Assembly (NCBI GenBank): GCA_035502185.1
Contig: DATJUT010000097.1
Span: 1-41,952 of the forward strand
Length of the DNA stretch: 41,952 nucleotides
From: Gemmatimonadales bacterium
GTDB lineage: Bacteria; Gemmatimonadota; Gemmatimonadetes; Gemmatimonadales; JACORV01
Direction of reading: 5' to 3'
Of this stretch, positions 1-12,585 are shown one piece after another. Under the pieces are notes generated by a model that saw only the letters and a list, made by a program, of their open reading frames with translations, was not told where the DNA came from and did not search any database. Position 1 is the first letter of the stretch, and every line of letters begins with the position of its first letter. A program made the position numbers and the translations under genes.

Positions 1-308
1 ACCAGCGGGTAGCGGTTGCCCTGCTCGTCCTCGCCGGCCACCAGCTTGATGCAGTTGGCCGGGCAGACCTGCGGGCACAGTCCGCACGCCACGCACTTGG
101 CCTTGCCGTTCTCGTCCACCGCCATGCGGTGCGTCCCGCGCCACCGCTTGGAGAGCTGCCAGTCCGGCGCGGCCGTCTGCTCCGGGTACTGCATCGTCCA
201 CTTCTTGGCGAACAGGTGCTTGAAGGTCAGCGCCATGCCCTTGAGGGTGGCGCGCACGTAGGAGCTCTCGGCCTCGGGCCGGGGCAGCGTCCGCACGGTG
301 ATCGCCAT
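1..308 (-). CDS. nuoI: NADH-quinone oxidoreductase subunit I (partial, 3' end outside window)
   Basis: This is the N-terminal 102 residues of the complex I subunit that carries clusters N6a and N6b on the peripheral arm. The first ferredoxin motif is visible, with cysteines at about residues 72, 75, 78 and 82 followed by Pro. The second motif lies beyond the left edge. The ATG at 308 follows the nuoH stop by 1 nt, so the gene is translationally linked to nuoH. An amphipathic N-terminus of about 60 residues precedes the cluster domain, as in other NuoI proteins. The identification is secure; only the end is missing. Confidence 0.93.
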   Translation of the reverse strand, partial: MAITVRTLPRPEAESSYVRATLKGMALTFKHLFAKKWTMQYPEQTAAPDWQLSKRWRGTHRMAVDENGKAKCVACGLCPQVCPANCIKLVAGEDEQGNRYPL

Positions 309-309
309 G

Positions 310-1526
310 CTAGGCAGCCCCCCGCGCCCGCGCCCGCGCCGCGTCGCGGCGCCACACCGCCCGCTGCCGCGACGCCGACCCGCCGATGACCCGGTTGCGG
401 TCCAGGCCCCACAGCAGCAGCGCGCCCAGCGCCAGGCTCACGCCGCTCAGCACCAGGGCGTACGGCACGCCGAACGCCAGGCCCGCCGCCTCCAGCGCCC
501 ACACGGCGACCGCCACCACCATCACGTACGCCAGGGCCACCGGGAGCAGCACCTTCCACCCGAGGTCCATCAGCTGGTCGAAGCGGAACCGCGGCAGCGT
601 CCACCGCACCCACACGTAGGCGAACAGGAAGAACAGCACCTTGGCCCAGAAGGCGGCGAAGGTCACGAGGAACTTCACCACCGTCCACGGCGGCGTGTTG
701 TCCCACGCCGTGAACGGCACGTCCCACCCGCCGAAAAACAGGGTCACCATCAGCGCCGAGGCGGTGACCATGTTGGAATACTCGGCGATGTAGAACATCG
801 AGAACTTCATCGCGGAGTACTCGGTGTGATAGCCGGCGATCAGCTCGGCCTCGGCCTCGGGCAGGTCGAACGGCAGCCGGTTCGTCTCGGCGAAGCTGGC
901 GATCAGGAAGGTGAAGAACGCGACGAACAGCGGCAGCACGAACCACACGCTCTGCTGCTGCTTCGCCACGATCTCGTTCATCGTGATGTTGCCGGCCAGC
1001 AGCAGCACGGCCACCGCCGACAGCCCCATCGACACTTCGTAGGAGATGAGCTGCGCGGAGCCGCGCAGCCCGCCGAGGAGCGAGTACTTGTTGTTCGAGG
1101 ACCAGCCCGCCAGCACCACGCCGTACACCCCGAGCGAGCCGATGGCCAGGATGTACAGGAACCCCACCGGCAGGTCGGCGATCGCCGTCCCCACCAGCCC
1201 CCAGGGCGTCGGCAGCGGCGAGGCGAACGGCACCACCGCGAAGGTGATGAGCGCCGGGGTGAACGCCATCATCGGCGCGAGGATGAACAGGAACCGGTCG
1301 GAGAACGGCGGGAGCGTCTCTTCCTTGAGGAAGTTCTTCAGTCCGTCGGCCGCCGGCTGGAGCAGCCCCTCCGGCCCGACGCGGTTCGGGCCGAGGCGGT
1401 TCTGGATCCACCCCGCGCCGCGCCGCTCGACCCACGTCCACAGCGCGATCAGGGTCAGCAGCCCGCCGAACACCACCAGGATCTTGACCAGCGAGATCCA
1501 CACGAAGGCCGCCCCGGCGACCGGGT

Positions 1527-1530
<4 letters not shown>
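310..1530 (-). CDS. nuoH: NADH-quinone oxidoreductase subunit H
   Basis: NuoH is the membrane subunit of complex I that forms much of the quinone chamber next to NuoB and NuoD. The 406-residue product has about eight or more hydrophobic segments. It carries the family's acidic cytoplasmic loop, ETNRLPFDLPEAEAEL then AGYHTEYS, and the early WVERR...RLGPNRVGP segment. The ATG at 1530 overlaps the nuoG stop (ATGA). The reading frame stays open for about 160 codons upstream, but that part is nuoG in another frame. The C-terminus has an Arg/Ala-rich tail beyond the usual end. The assignment is secure. Confidence 0.95.
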
Positions 1531-4273
<2,743 letters not shown>

Positions 4274-4278
4274 GGCGC

Positions 4279-4803
4279 CTACGTGTACCGGGCGACGAGG
4301 GCGGGCACCGACGCGGCGGTCACGCTCTCGACGAACTCGTCGTTGATCATCACCGGCGTCGCGAACCCGCAGGCGCCGAGGCACTCCACCTCGACGATGG
4401 TCCACTTGCCGTCCGGGCTGGTCTCCCCCGGCGCCTTCGCGCCGGTGGCCTTCAGGAAGGCCTCCACCACGCCCTCGGCGCCGCACACGTTGCACGGCGT
4501 CGTGGTGCACACCTGCACGAAGTACTTCCCGACCGGGTGCTGGTGGTACATCGTGTAGAACGTCACCACGCCCCGCACGTAGGCCGGCGTGAGGTCGAGG
4601 ACTTCGGCGACCTCCGCCATCCCCGCCGGCGAGATCCAGCCGTGGGCCTCCTGCACCATCCACAGCGCCGGCAGGAGCGCCCCGGCCTTGGCGGGATACC
4701 GGGCGACGACCGCGTCGAGCCGCTGGCGGCCCTCGCCGACGAACACGCGTGGCAGCCCGGCCTCGGCGGCCTCGCCGTGCGGCGGGACGCTCGCGCCGCT
4801 CAC
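4279..4803 (-). CDS. nuoE: NADH-quinone oxidoreductase subunit E
   Basis: This is the thioredoxin-like 2Fe-2S (N1a) subunit that pairs with NuoF. The product of 174 residues has the four ligands Cys99, Cys104, Cys141 and Cys145 in the family arrangement CX4C...CX3C. An N-terminal helical region (ALWMVQEAHGWIS) is typical. The GTG at 4803 overlaps the nuoD stop as GTGA. No ATG lies nearby, so GTG with translational coupling is the best start. Confidence 0.94.
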   Translation of the reverse strand: MSGASVPPHGEAAEAGLPRVFVGEGRQRLDAVVARYPAKAGALLPALWMVQEAHGWISPAGMAEVAEVLDLTPAYVRGVVTFYTMYHQHPVGKYFVQVCTTTPCNVCGAEGVVEAFLKATGAKAPGETSPDGKWTIVEVECLGACGFATPVMINDEFVESVTAASVPALVARYT

Positions 4804-6083
4804 CGGTCGATCTCTCCCATGACGATGTCCACGCTGGCGTTGATCGCGATCAGGTCCGACAGCAGGTGCCCCTCCGCCATCTTGGGGAGCGCCGCGATGT
4901 TGAGGAACGACGGCGGGCGGATGCGCCAGCGCACCGGCTTGGCGGAGCCGTCCGACACCAGGTACGTGCCCAGCTCGCCCTTCGGGTTCTCGACCGGCAG
5001 GTACACCTCGCCGACCGGGGCCGGCACGCCCTCCATCACCTGCTTGAAGTGGTGGATCATCGACTCCATGTCGCTCATCAGGCGCCGCTTGGGGGGCAGG
5101 ATCACCCGCGCGTCGGCGGCGTTGATCGGGCCGTCCGGGAGCCGGGCGAGGGCCTGCTCCAGGATCCGCACCGACTGCCGCATCTCCTCCATCCGGACCA
5201 GGTACCGGTCGTACACGTCGCCGTGCTGCCCGACCGGGACTTCGAAGTCGTAGCTGTCGTAGTCGAGGTAGGGATGGTCCTTGCGGACGTCGAACGCCAC
5301 GCCGCTGGCCCGCAGCATCGGGCCCGACAGCGAGTAGTCGATCGCCTCCGCCGCCGTCATGACGCCGACGTCCTGCGTGCGGCCGAGCCAGATGCCGTTG
5401 CGGAGCAGCATCCGGTCCACCTCGTCGAGCGTCTTCGGGAACTTCGCGCACCAGTCCTTCAGCCGCCCCGCCCAGCCGTCGGGAACGTCGGCCATCAGCC
5501 CGCCGACCCGGGTGAGCGACGTCGTCAGCCGCGCCCCGGTCCACTCCTCGATGAGGTTGTAGGCCCGCTCCCGCTCCTGGAACATCCACAGGAAGACGGT
5601 GAAGGCACCGATGTCGATCGCGGTCGTGCCCGCCCACACCAGGTGCGAGATGATGCGGCTCAGCTCGCAGGCGATGACCCGCAGCACCTTGCAGCGCTCG
5701 GTGATCTCGATGCCCATCAGCCGCTCGGCCGCGAGCGCGAAGGCCACGTTGTTCGCCGGGGCCGAGAGGTAGTCGGTGCGGTCGGTGAGCGGGATGATCT
5801 GGTTGTAGTGCCGGTACTCGCCCAGCTTCTCGAAGCCGGAGTGCAGGTAGCCGATGTGCGGGATGACCCGCACCACCACCTCGCCGTCCAGCTCGACCAC
5901 CAGCCGCAGCACGCCGTGCGTGGCCGGATGCTGCGGGCCGATGTTGATCAGCATGTGGTCGGTCTTGAGCTCGGGCTCGGCCCCCAGCGGCGCCTCGGCC
6001 ACCAGCGGCAGGCGCGCCGGGTTCCCGGCGGCGTCCACCCCCGGCGTCGCCAGCGCGAGCTCCAGGACGCGCTTCTCGGCCAT
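4800..6083 (-). CDS. nuoD: NADH-quinone oxidoreductase subunit D
   Basis: This is the 49-kDa-type subunit that forms the quinone-binding site with NuoB. The 427-residue product starts MAEKRVLELAL and shows the family motif GPQHPATHGVLRL near residue 49. The central YDFEVPVGQHGDVYDRY region and the conserved C-terminal end (VDIVMGEIDR) are also present. The ATG at 6083 overlaps the nuoC stop by one base (TGATG). The open frame continues upstream, but that sequence is nuoC in another phase. NuoC and NuoD are separate genes here, not fused as in some Enterobacteria. Confidence 0.96.
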   Translation of the reverse strand: MAEKRVLELALATPGVDAAGNPARLPLVAEAPLGAEPELKTDHMLINIGPQHPATHGVLRLVVELDGEVVVRVIPHIGYLHSGFEKLGEYRHYNQIIPLTDRTDYLSAPANNVAFALAAERLMGIEITERCKVLRVIACELSRIISHLVWAGTTAIDIGAFTVFLWMFQERERAYNLIEEWTGARLTTSLTRVGGLMADVPDGWAGRLKDWCAKFPKTLDEVDRMLLRNGIWLGRTQDVGVMTAAEAIDYSLSGPMLRASGVAFDVRKDHPYLDYDSYDFEVPVGQHGDVYDRYLVRMEEMRQSVRILEQALARLPDGPINAADARVILPPKRRLMSDMESMIHHFKQVMEGVPAPVGEVYLPVENPKGELGTYLVSDGSAKPVRWRIRPPSFLNIAALPKMAEGHLLSDLIAINASVDIVMGEIDR

Positions 6084-6703
6084 CAGCGCTCCTGCTCGCC
6101 GCCGAGCAGCCGCTCCCGGACGTCCGCGGGGACGGCGTCGTAGGCCTCGGCGATCGACAGCTCCTCCATCGAGTAGTGCGCCTGGAGGTCGGCGCCGAGC
6201 GCCCGGCGGACCTGCTCCGAGCGGCTGAAGCGGCCCCGGAGCGGGAAGTCCTTCCGCAGCGGATGGCCCTCCGCGTAGTTCTCCCACATCAGGATCCGCC
6301 GCAGGTCCGGGTGGCCGCGGAACCGGATGCCGAACATGTCCCACACCTCGCGCTCCAGCCAGTCGGCGCCCCGCCACAGGTCCACGACCGAGTCCACCTC
6401 GAGCGGCCGGTCCTTGGCCAGGTCCACCTTGAGGCGCAGCATCACGCCGCGCGGCAGCGAGCGGAGCTGGTAGACCAGCTCCAGCGGGCGTTCGCGGTCC
6501 CGGTACTCCACCGCCGTGACGTCGACCAGGTAGTCGTAGCGCTGGTCGGGGGCGTCCCGCAGCCAGGCCAGCACCTCGTGCGCGCGCTCGCGCGCCACGG
6601 AGACCACGCTGGCGCCCAGCAAGACGGTGGTCCGCTCCACGGCCGCGCCGAACCGCGAGCGCAGCGCGGCCACCGACGGGTTCTCCGCTGCACCGACGCT
6701 CAC
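6083..6703 (-). CDS. nuoC: NADH-quinone oxidoreductase subunit C
   Basis: This is the 30-kDa-type subunit of the complex I peripheral arm, 206 residues. The family signature is clear: WLEREVWDMFGIRFRGHPDL followed by ILMWENY and HPLRKDFPL. The GTG at 6703 is the best start; it lies 8 nt after the nuoB stop, and no ATG occurs upstream in the intergenic space. I see no strong Shine-Dalgarno sequence, which suggests expression by coupling from nuoB. Confidence 0.94.
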   Translation of the reverse strand: MSVGAAENPSVAALRSRFGAAVERTTVLLGASVVSVARERAHEVLAWLRDAPDQRYDYLVDVTAVEYRDRERPLELVYQLRSLPRGVMLRLKVDLAKDRPLEVDSVVDLWRGADWLEREVWDMFGIRFRGHPDLRRILMWENYAEGHPLRKDFPLRGRFSRSEQVRRALGADLQAHYSMEELSIAEAYDAVPADVRERLLGGEQER

Positions 6704-6711
6704 TGGGCTCG

Positions 6712-7344
6712 TCAGGCCGACCTGGTCTGGTGGATCGAGTTGCCGAACGGCTCGGACAGCTCGTCCACCGCCGCCGGCTCGAGGAACAGGCCCTGCTGGT
6801 CGGCGAGCCGCTCGACCCTGAGGTCCGGGTCGAAAACCGTCTCGCCCTTGATCTTCTTCTGCAGCATCAGGATGCCGTACAGCAGCCCCTCGGGCCGCGG
6901 CGGGCAGCCGGGCACGTAGACGTCGACCGGCACGATCGTGTCGATGCCCTGCACCATGGCGTAGTTGTCGAAGATGCCCCCGGTGGACGCGCAGGCGCCC
7001 ATCGAGATGCACCACTTGGGCTGCGGCATCTGGTCCCAGACGCGGCGGATCACCGGGGCCAGCTTGAACGGGAGGCGGCCCGCGCAGATCAGCACGTCCG
7101 CCTGGCGGGGCGAATAGGCGACCCGCTCCATGCCGAAGCGCGCCAGGTCGAAGCGGCTGGCGGCCGTGGCCATGAACTCGATGGCGCAGCAGGCGGTCCC
7201 GAACGCCATCGGCCACAGCGAATTGGCGCGCGACCAGTTGACCAGGTCGTCGAGCCGCGCCGTCACCCAGTTGGGCGACAGGAAGCCGGCGCGCTCCGCT
7301 TCGTCCTGGGGCGCCGGGTGTTGTTCCGGTCCGGTCAGTTCCAC
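6712..7344 (-). CDS. nuoB: NADH-quinone oxidoreductase subunit B
   Basis: NuoB holds the terminal cluster N2 that reduces quinone. The 210-residue model has Cys52-Cys53 in tandem, Cys118 (GACAS) and Cys147 (PGCPPRPEG), the full ligand set. The GTG at 7344 overlaps the end of nuoA by 10 nt. No ATG occurs before the conserved core. The start is therefore inferred and could shift by a few codons. The C-terminus extends about 25 residues past the usual core. Confidence 0.93.
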   Translation of the reverse strand: MELTGPEQHPAPQDEAERAGFLSPNWVTARLDDLVNWSRANSLWPMAFGTACCAIEFMATAASRFDLARFGMERVAYSPRQADVLICAGRLPFKLAPVIRRVWDQMPQPKWCISMGACASTGGIFDNYAMVQGIDTIVPVDVYVPGCPPRPEGLLYGILMLQKKIKGETVFDPDLRVERLADQQGLFLEPAAVDELSEPFGNSIHQTRSA

Positions 7345-7706
7345 TCCAGGGCTCCGCGCTTCCAGATGTACACGTATCCCACCGCCAGGATGACCACGAA
7401 GACCGCCATCTCCAGCAGCGCGCCCGCCACGCCCAGGCCCAGCAGGTTCAGCTGCCGGAAGGCCACGGCCCACGGCATCATGAACACCACCTCGATGTCG
7501 AACACGATGAACAGGACCGCCACGAGGTAGAACTTCACGTCGTAGCGTTCCCGCGCGTTGCCCAGGGGCGTCATGCCGGACTCGTAGGGCAGCGACTTGA
7601 CCGCGGTGGGGCGGGACGAGGAAAACAGATGCGAGAGCGCGACCATCATCAGCGCGCTGAAGGCGACCAACCCGATCAGCAGGAGGAGCGGAATGTAGGG
7701 TTGCAG
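7335..7706 (-). CDS. nuoA: NADH-quinone oxidoreductase subunit A (probable CTG start)
   Basis: NuoA is a three-helix membrane subunit of complex I and the first gene of this cluster. The conserved region with [20 protein letters not shown] and FDIEVVF is present. No ATG, GTG or TTG lies between the upstream in-frame stop and a TTG inside the first transmembrane helix at 7670. A CTG at 7706 has GGAG placed 6 nt upstream and gives the expected N-terminus [16 protein letters not shown] with a whole first helix, so I use it (123 residues). The TTG start would cut that helix in half. The gene is certain and the start is inferred. Confidence 0.88.
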   Translation of the reverse strand: MQPYIPLLLLIGLVAFSALMMVALSHLFSSSRPTAVKSLPYESGMTPLGNARERYDVKFYLVAVLFIVFDIEVVFMMPWAVAFRQLNLLGLGVAGALLEMAVFVVILAVGYVYIWKRGALEWN

Positions 7707-7754
7707 CTGGCTCTCCGACGAGCGTGAAAAGTCGCGCAGTCTCTCAGGACGCGT

Positions 7755-7783
7755 AAGCTAGTGGCGCCCAAATCGGAATTCAA
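7755..7783 (-). promoter_or_regulatory. candidate promoter for the nuo operon
   Basis: On the minus strand TTGAAT (7778-7783) and TAGCTT (7755-7760) are separated by 17 bp, in the only gap upstream of nuoA. The match to sigma-70 consensus is modest (4/6 and 3/6). The predicted transcript would start about 40 nt before the nuoA CTG. Confidence 0.3.
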
Positions 7784-7826
7784 GAAATCACTATATTGTC
7801 GCACCCCCCTCCACGCACGGGAGCCC

Positions 7827-8381
7827 ATGAGCATCAAGTCCGATCGCTGGATCCGCCGGATGGCGCGGGAGCACGGGATGATCGAGCCGTTCGCCGACAG
7901 CCAGGTGCGGGACGGGGTGATCTCGTTCGGGGTCTCGAGTTACGGCTACGACATGCGCGTCGCCCGGGAGTTCAAGATCTTCACCAACGCGCTCTCGGCG
8001 ATCGTGGACCCGAAGGCGTTCGACCCGAAGTCGTTCGTGGCCTTCGAGGGCGACGTGTGCATCGTGCCGCCGAACTCCTTCGCGCTGGCCCGCTCGGTCG
8101 AGTACTTCCGCATCCCGCGGGACGTGCTGACCATCTGCGTGGGCAAGTCGACCTACGCCCGCTGCGGGATCATCACCAACGTGACGCCCTTCGAGCCCGA
8201 GTGGGAGGGGTTCGTCACGCTGGAGATCTCGAACACCACCCCGCTGCCGGCCAAGATCTACGCCAACGAGGGCATCGCCCAGGTGCTGTTCTTCGAGGGC
8301 GACGAGCCGCCGGAGGTCTCCTACGCGGACAAGAAGGGGAAGTATCAGAAGCAGCAGGGGGTGACGCTGCCCAAGCTGTGA
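7827..8381 (+). CDS. dcd: dCTP deaminase
   Basis: Dcd deaminates dCTP to dUTP, the first step towards dTMP in many bacteria. The 184-residue product has the family core: SSYGYDMR near 37-44, the active-site stretch KSTYAR with Ser108 and Arg112, and the catalytic Glu133 in TLEISN. The ATG at 7827 has GGGAG just upstream. The gene diverges from the nuo cluster, with about 120 bp between them that holds the promoters. From sequence alone I cannot exclude the bifunctional dCTP deaminase/dUTPase type. Confidence 0.95.
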   Translation: MSIKSDRWIRRMAREHGMIEPFADSQVRDGVISFGVSSYGYDMRVAREFKIFTNALSAIVDPKAFDPKSFVAFEGDVCIVPPNSFALARSVEYFRIPRDVLTICVGKSTYARCGIITNVTPFEPEWEGFVTLEISNTTPLPAKIYANEGIAQVLFFEGDEPPEVSYADKKGKYQKQQGVTLPKL

Positions 8382-8514
8382 GGGGTGAGAGGCGTGAAGC
8401 GTGAGAGTGAGAGGCCGAAGGCGTGAGAGGGCGCTCGGCTCACCTCTCACGCCTTTCGCTGCTCACTTCTCACCTCTCACCTGAACCTCTCACCCTCACC
8501 CTCTCACCTCTCGC
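8382..8514. repeat. GTGAGAG-type repeat array 1
   Basis: The gap between the convergent dcd and globin genes is filled with short repeats. The left half is built from GTGAGAG on the plus strand and the right half from CTCTCAC, so the array is inverted about its middle. Related arrays lie at 9015-9162 and 20640-20795. No protein is encoded here. Confidence 0.8.
8418..8458 (+). terminator. hairpin at the end of dcd, candidate terminator
   Basis: A perfect 13-bp stem pairs 8418-8430 with 8443-8455 around a 12-nt loop, followed by a short T stretch. It is built from the repeat units of array 1. It lies 36 nt after the dcd stop and could act on transcripts from either side. Confidence 0.5.
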
Positions 8515-8976
8515 CTATCTCGTCACAATCTGACTCCTCAATCCGCCCAGGATCCCCACCAGCTCGGTCTGCTCGCCCGCTCCGACGTGGAAATGCTCCA
8601 GCGACGCCACCAGGTCCGACACCAGGGCGTCGAAGTCCGCGTCCCGGAGGCCCATGCTCGCGTGCACCTCCCGCATCGACCGCCCCGTGTACCGGCACGG
8701 CCCGCCGGTCACCTGGCACAGCTGGTCGGTCAGCCCCGCCCGCAGCTGGTCGAGGTCCGCGCCGCGGAAGAACCCGCTGATCCGCGGGTCGGTGGTCGCC
8801 CGGACGATCAGGTCGGCCACCACCCGCGCGAGCGCCGGCCGGCCGCCCAGCCGCTCGTACAGGCTGGGTCCGGACTGGGCCGCGGCGGCGGGGGCCGGCG
8901 CAGGCGCCGGGGGAGCACTGTGACAGGCGGCCGCCAGCGCGGCGCACCCCAAAGCCAATCGCACTCGACCGCGCAT
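8515..8976 (-). CDS. group 1 truncated haemoglobin with export signal
   Basis: The product has 153 residues. Residues 39-150 are a truncated (2-over-2) globin: LYERLGG, DPRISGFFRGAD, CQVTGGPCRYTGR, and HASMG with probable proximal haem ligand His105. Such proteins bind O2 or NO. The first 18 residues are an export signal with Cys18 after LAAA, which may be a lipoprotein site though the -3 residue is not ideal. A Pro/Ala linker (residues 21-33) follows. The ATG at 8976 has GGAGG 7 nt upstream; an earlier in-frame start would bury the signal. Most globins of this group are cytoplasmic, so a periplasmic form is unusual. Confidence 0.88.
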   Translation of the reverse strand: MRGRVRLALGCAALAAACHSAPPAPAPAPAAAAQSGPSLYERLGGRPALARVVADLIVRATTDPRISGFFRGADLDQLRAGLTDQLCQVTGGPCRYTGRSMREVHASMGLRDADFDALVSDLVASLEHFHVGAGEQTELVGILGGLRSQIVTR

Positions 8977-9014
8977 CCGCCGCCCTCCTTGCCCTCGGGG
9001 TCTGGATGGGACCT

Positions 9015-9162
9015 CACCTCTCACGCCTTGCGCCTCGCACCTCTCGCCCCAACGTCTCAGGTCTCACGCCTTGCGCCTCTAGCTCGCCCCAACGTCTTAC
9101 CTGTCACGCCTTGCGCCTCGCACCTCTCACCCGAACGCCTCACCTCTCACCTCTCACCAACG
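9015..9162. repeat. tandem repeat array 2, about 40-43 nt units
   Basis: Three imperfect tandem units at 9015-9057, 9058-9097 and 9098-9140 share TCACGCCTTGCGCCTC and end in AACGTCT or AACGCCT. A partial fourth copy follows to 9162. The units contain the same CACCTCTCAC word as arrays 1 and 3. The array sits between the end of the GroES-like gene and the start of the globin gene, both on the minus strand. Confidence 0.8.
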
Positions 9163-9564
9163 CTAGAACTCCGGCTCCCCCTCGGCCGCTTCTTCCTCTT
9201 CGTCCTTGGGGCGGACCAGGATCAGGATGGCTGCCTGCGGAACCACCAGGTACTTCCGGCTCTCGAAGGTGATCTCGACCGCCGCCTTGCGGAAGAACAG
9301 GGCGTAGTCGCCGGCCCGTGGCTGCATCGGGACGTACCGCGCGCCCTCGCGCGCATGGATCTTCCACGGCTCGTCGTCGAGGTTCGCCGGCTCGGCCAGG
9401 GGCGTGCCCGGGCCGGTGGCGATGATGCGGCCGCCCTGCACCGCGAGCGCGTCGATGGCCGTCTGGGGAAGGTAGAGGCCCACCCGGGTGCGCTCCTCCC
9501 CCTCCTCGGGCGTGACCAGGACGCGGTCTCCGACGACGATGAGGCGCTTGGGGGTCGGGTCCAT
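9163..9564 (-). CDS. GroES-like (Cpn10-fold) protein
   Basis: The 133-residue product starts with RLIVVGDRVLVTP, the typical first strand of co-chaperonin GroES, and ends its fold with ITFESRKYLVVPQAAILILV. It is longer than GroES (about 96 residues): extra sequence lies in the middle around PANLDDEPWKIHAREG, and the C-terminus is an acidic tail of Asp/Glu. No groEL is adjacent, and the mobile-loop region does not look like a standard GroEL-binding loop. It may be a divergent co-chaperonin or another use of the fold. The ATG at 9564 has GGAGG 8 nt upstream. Confidence 0.8.
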   Translation of the reverse strand: MDPTPKRLIVVGDRVLVTPEEGEERTRVGLYLPQTAIDALAVQGGRIIATGPGTPLAEPANLDDEPWKIHAREGARYVPMQPRAGDYALFFRKAAVEITFESRKYLVVPQAAILILVRPKDEEEEAAEGEPEF

Positions 9565-9579
9565 CGCTGCGCCCTCCGG

Positions 9580-9876
9580 TCAGGCGTAGGTGACGGCGAA
9601 CATCTCGTGGAGATCCACCGACAGCAGGCCGGCACGGACCATCGGCTGGTCCTCCACCAGCTGCTGCGCCTCCTTCAGCGACTGCACGTCGTAGACGACC
9701 AGGCCGGCCGAGTGGTCGGCCAGCGGGCCGGAGAGGAAGATCTCGCCGCTGCGCTGCCGGGCGGCCAGGTACTGCTTCTCGCGCTCCATCAGCACGTCGT
9801 CGCAGCGGGAGGCGAAGATCTCGGGGGCGACGCAGACCTTCACCCAGCCCATGATCATCTTGCGCTCGGTGGACAT
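9580..9876 (-). CDS. YCII-related domain protein
   Basis: This is a 98-residue single-domain protein. Features of the YCII (muconolactone-isomerase-like) fold are seen: a first strand ending MIMGWVK, the segment REKQYLAARQRSGEIFLSGPLADHSAG, and a closing LVEDQPMVRAGLLSVDLHEMF. Family members are small oligomeric proteins of mostly unknown role; some act as dehydrochlorinase-like enzymes. It ends 15 nt before the GroES-like gene and is likely cotranscribed with it. Its start faces the sdh operon across 112 bp. Confidence 0.8.
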   Translation of the reverse strand: MSTERKMIMGWVKVCVAPEIFASRCDDVLMEREKQYLAARQRSGEIFLSGPLADHSAGLVVYDVQSLKEAQQLVEDQPMVRAGLLSVDLHEMFAVTYA

Positions 9877-9898
9877 TCTCCGCCTAGCTTATTGGCCA

Positions 9899-9917
9899 CC
9901 TTGCGTGACGCGCAAGG
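9899..9917. promoter_or_regulatory. palindrome in the YCII/sdh divergent region
   Basis: CCTTGCG and CGCAAGG form a perfect 7-bp inverted repeat with a 5-nt centre. It lies between two divergent start codons and could be an operator or the start of an RNA hairpin. No binding protein can be named from the sequence. Confidence 0.4.
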
Positions 9918-9988
9918 CATCGAGAAATATTCGGGGCGGCCGCCAGCGCCGCGCCGCCCGCGAGACCCGAGGTCGAGATGACGAGCGC

Positions 9989-10671
9989 ATGACGGCCATC
10001 GCCGAGTTCCTCCCCCGCATCAGGCTCCCGTACGTGGCGTCCACGATCGGCCGGAAGGTGGTGATGGCCGTCTCCGGCCTCGTGCTGTTCGGGTTCGTGC
10101 TCGGCCATTTCGTCGGCAACCTCACGCTGTACCTCGGTCCCGAGGCGATCAACGGGTACAGCCGGTTCCTGCACGGCTTCCTCCACGGCGGCGGGCTGTG
10201 GGTCGCGCGCGCGGTGCTGCTGGCCTGCGCGGTGCTGCACGTGTGGTCGGCGACCTCGCTCACCCTGGACAGCTGGGCCGCCCGGCCGGAGGCCTACCGG
10301 CGCTGGAAGGCCAAGGACTCGACCTACGCGTCGCGCACCATGCGCTGGGGCGGCGTGATCCTGTTCGCGTTCATCGTCTTCCACATCCTCCACCTGACCC
10401 TGGGCCGCCTCCACCCCGACTATCGGCCGGGCGACGTGTACCACAACGTGGTCGCCGGCTTCCAGGTGTGGCCGGTGGCGCTGTTCTACGTCGTCGCGAT
10501 GGTGCTGCTCGCCCTCCACCTCGACCATGGCGTGTGGAGCCTGTGCCAGACGCTCGGCCTCAGCCACCCGCGCTACAAGCGCTGGGCGCGGCAGGCGGCG
10601 CGGGCCTTCGCGGTGCTGATCCTGGTGGGCAACTGCTCCTTCCCCGTCGCCGTGCTGGCCGGGTGGGTCCG

Positions 10672-10675
<4 letters not shown>
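9989..10675 (+). CDS. sdhC: succinate dehydrogenase cytochrome b558 subunit
   Basis: This is the membrane anchor of a complex II with a single large cytochrome subunit, the b558 family of Bacillus and epsilonproteobacterial enzymes. The 228-residue product has five hydrophobic helices with histidines in or next to them ([26 protein letters not shown]) that fit dihaem binding. An ATG at 9978 leads straight to a stop, so 9989 is chosen. The sdhA start overlaps its stop. No sdhD is present, as expected for this class. Confidence 0.92.

Positions 10676-12584
<1,909 letters not shown>

Positions 12585-12585
<1 letters not shown>

Noticed and set aside
9015-9162. Repeat array considered as CRISPR
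   Set aside because: Units are directly joined with no unique spacers, vary in length, and no cas gene is present.
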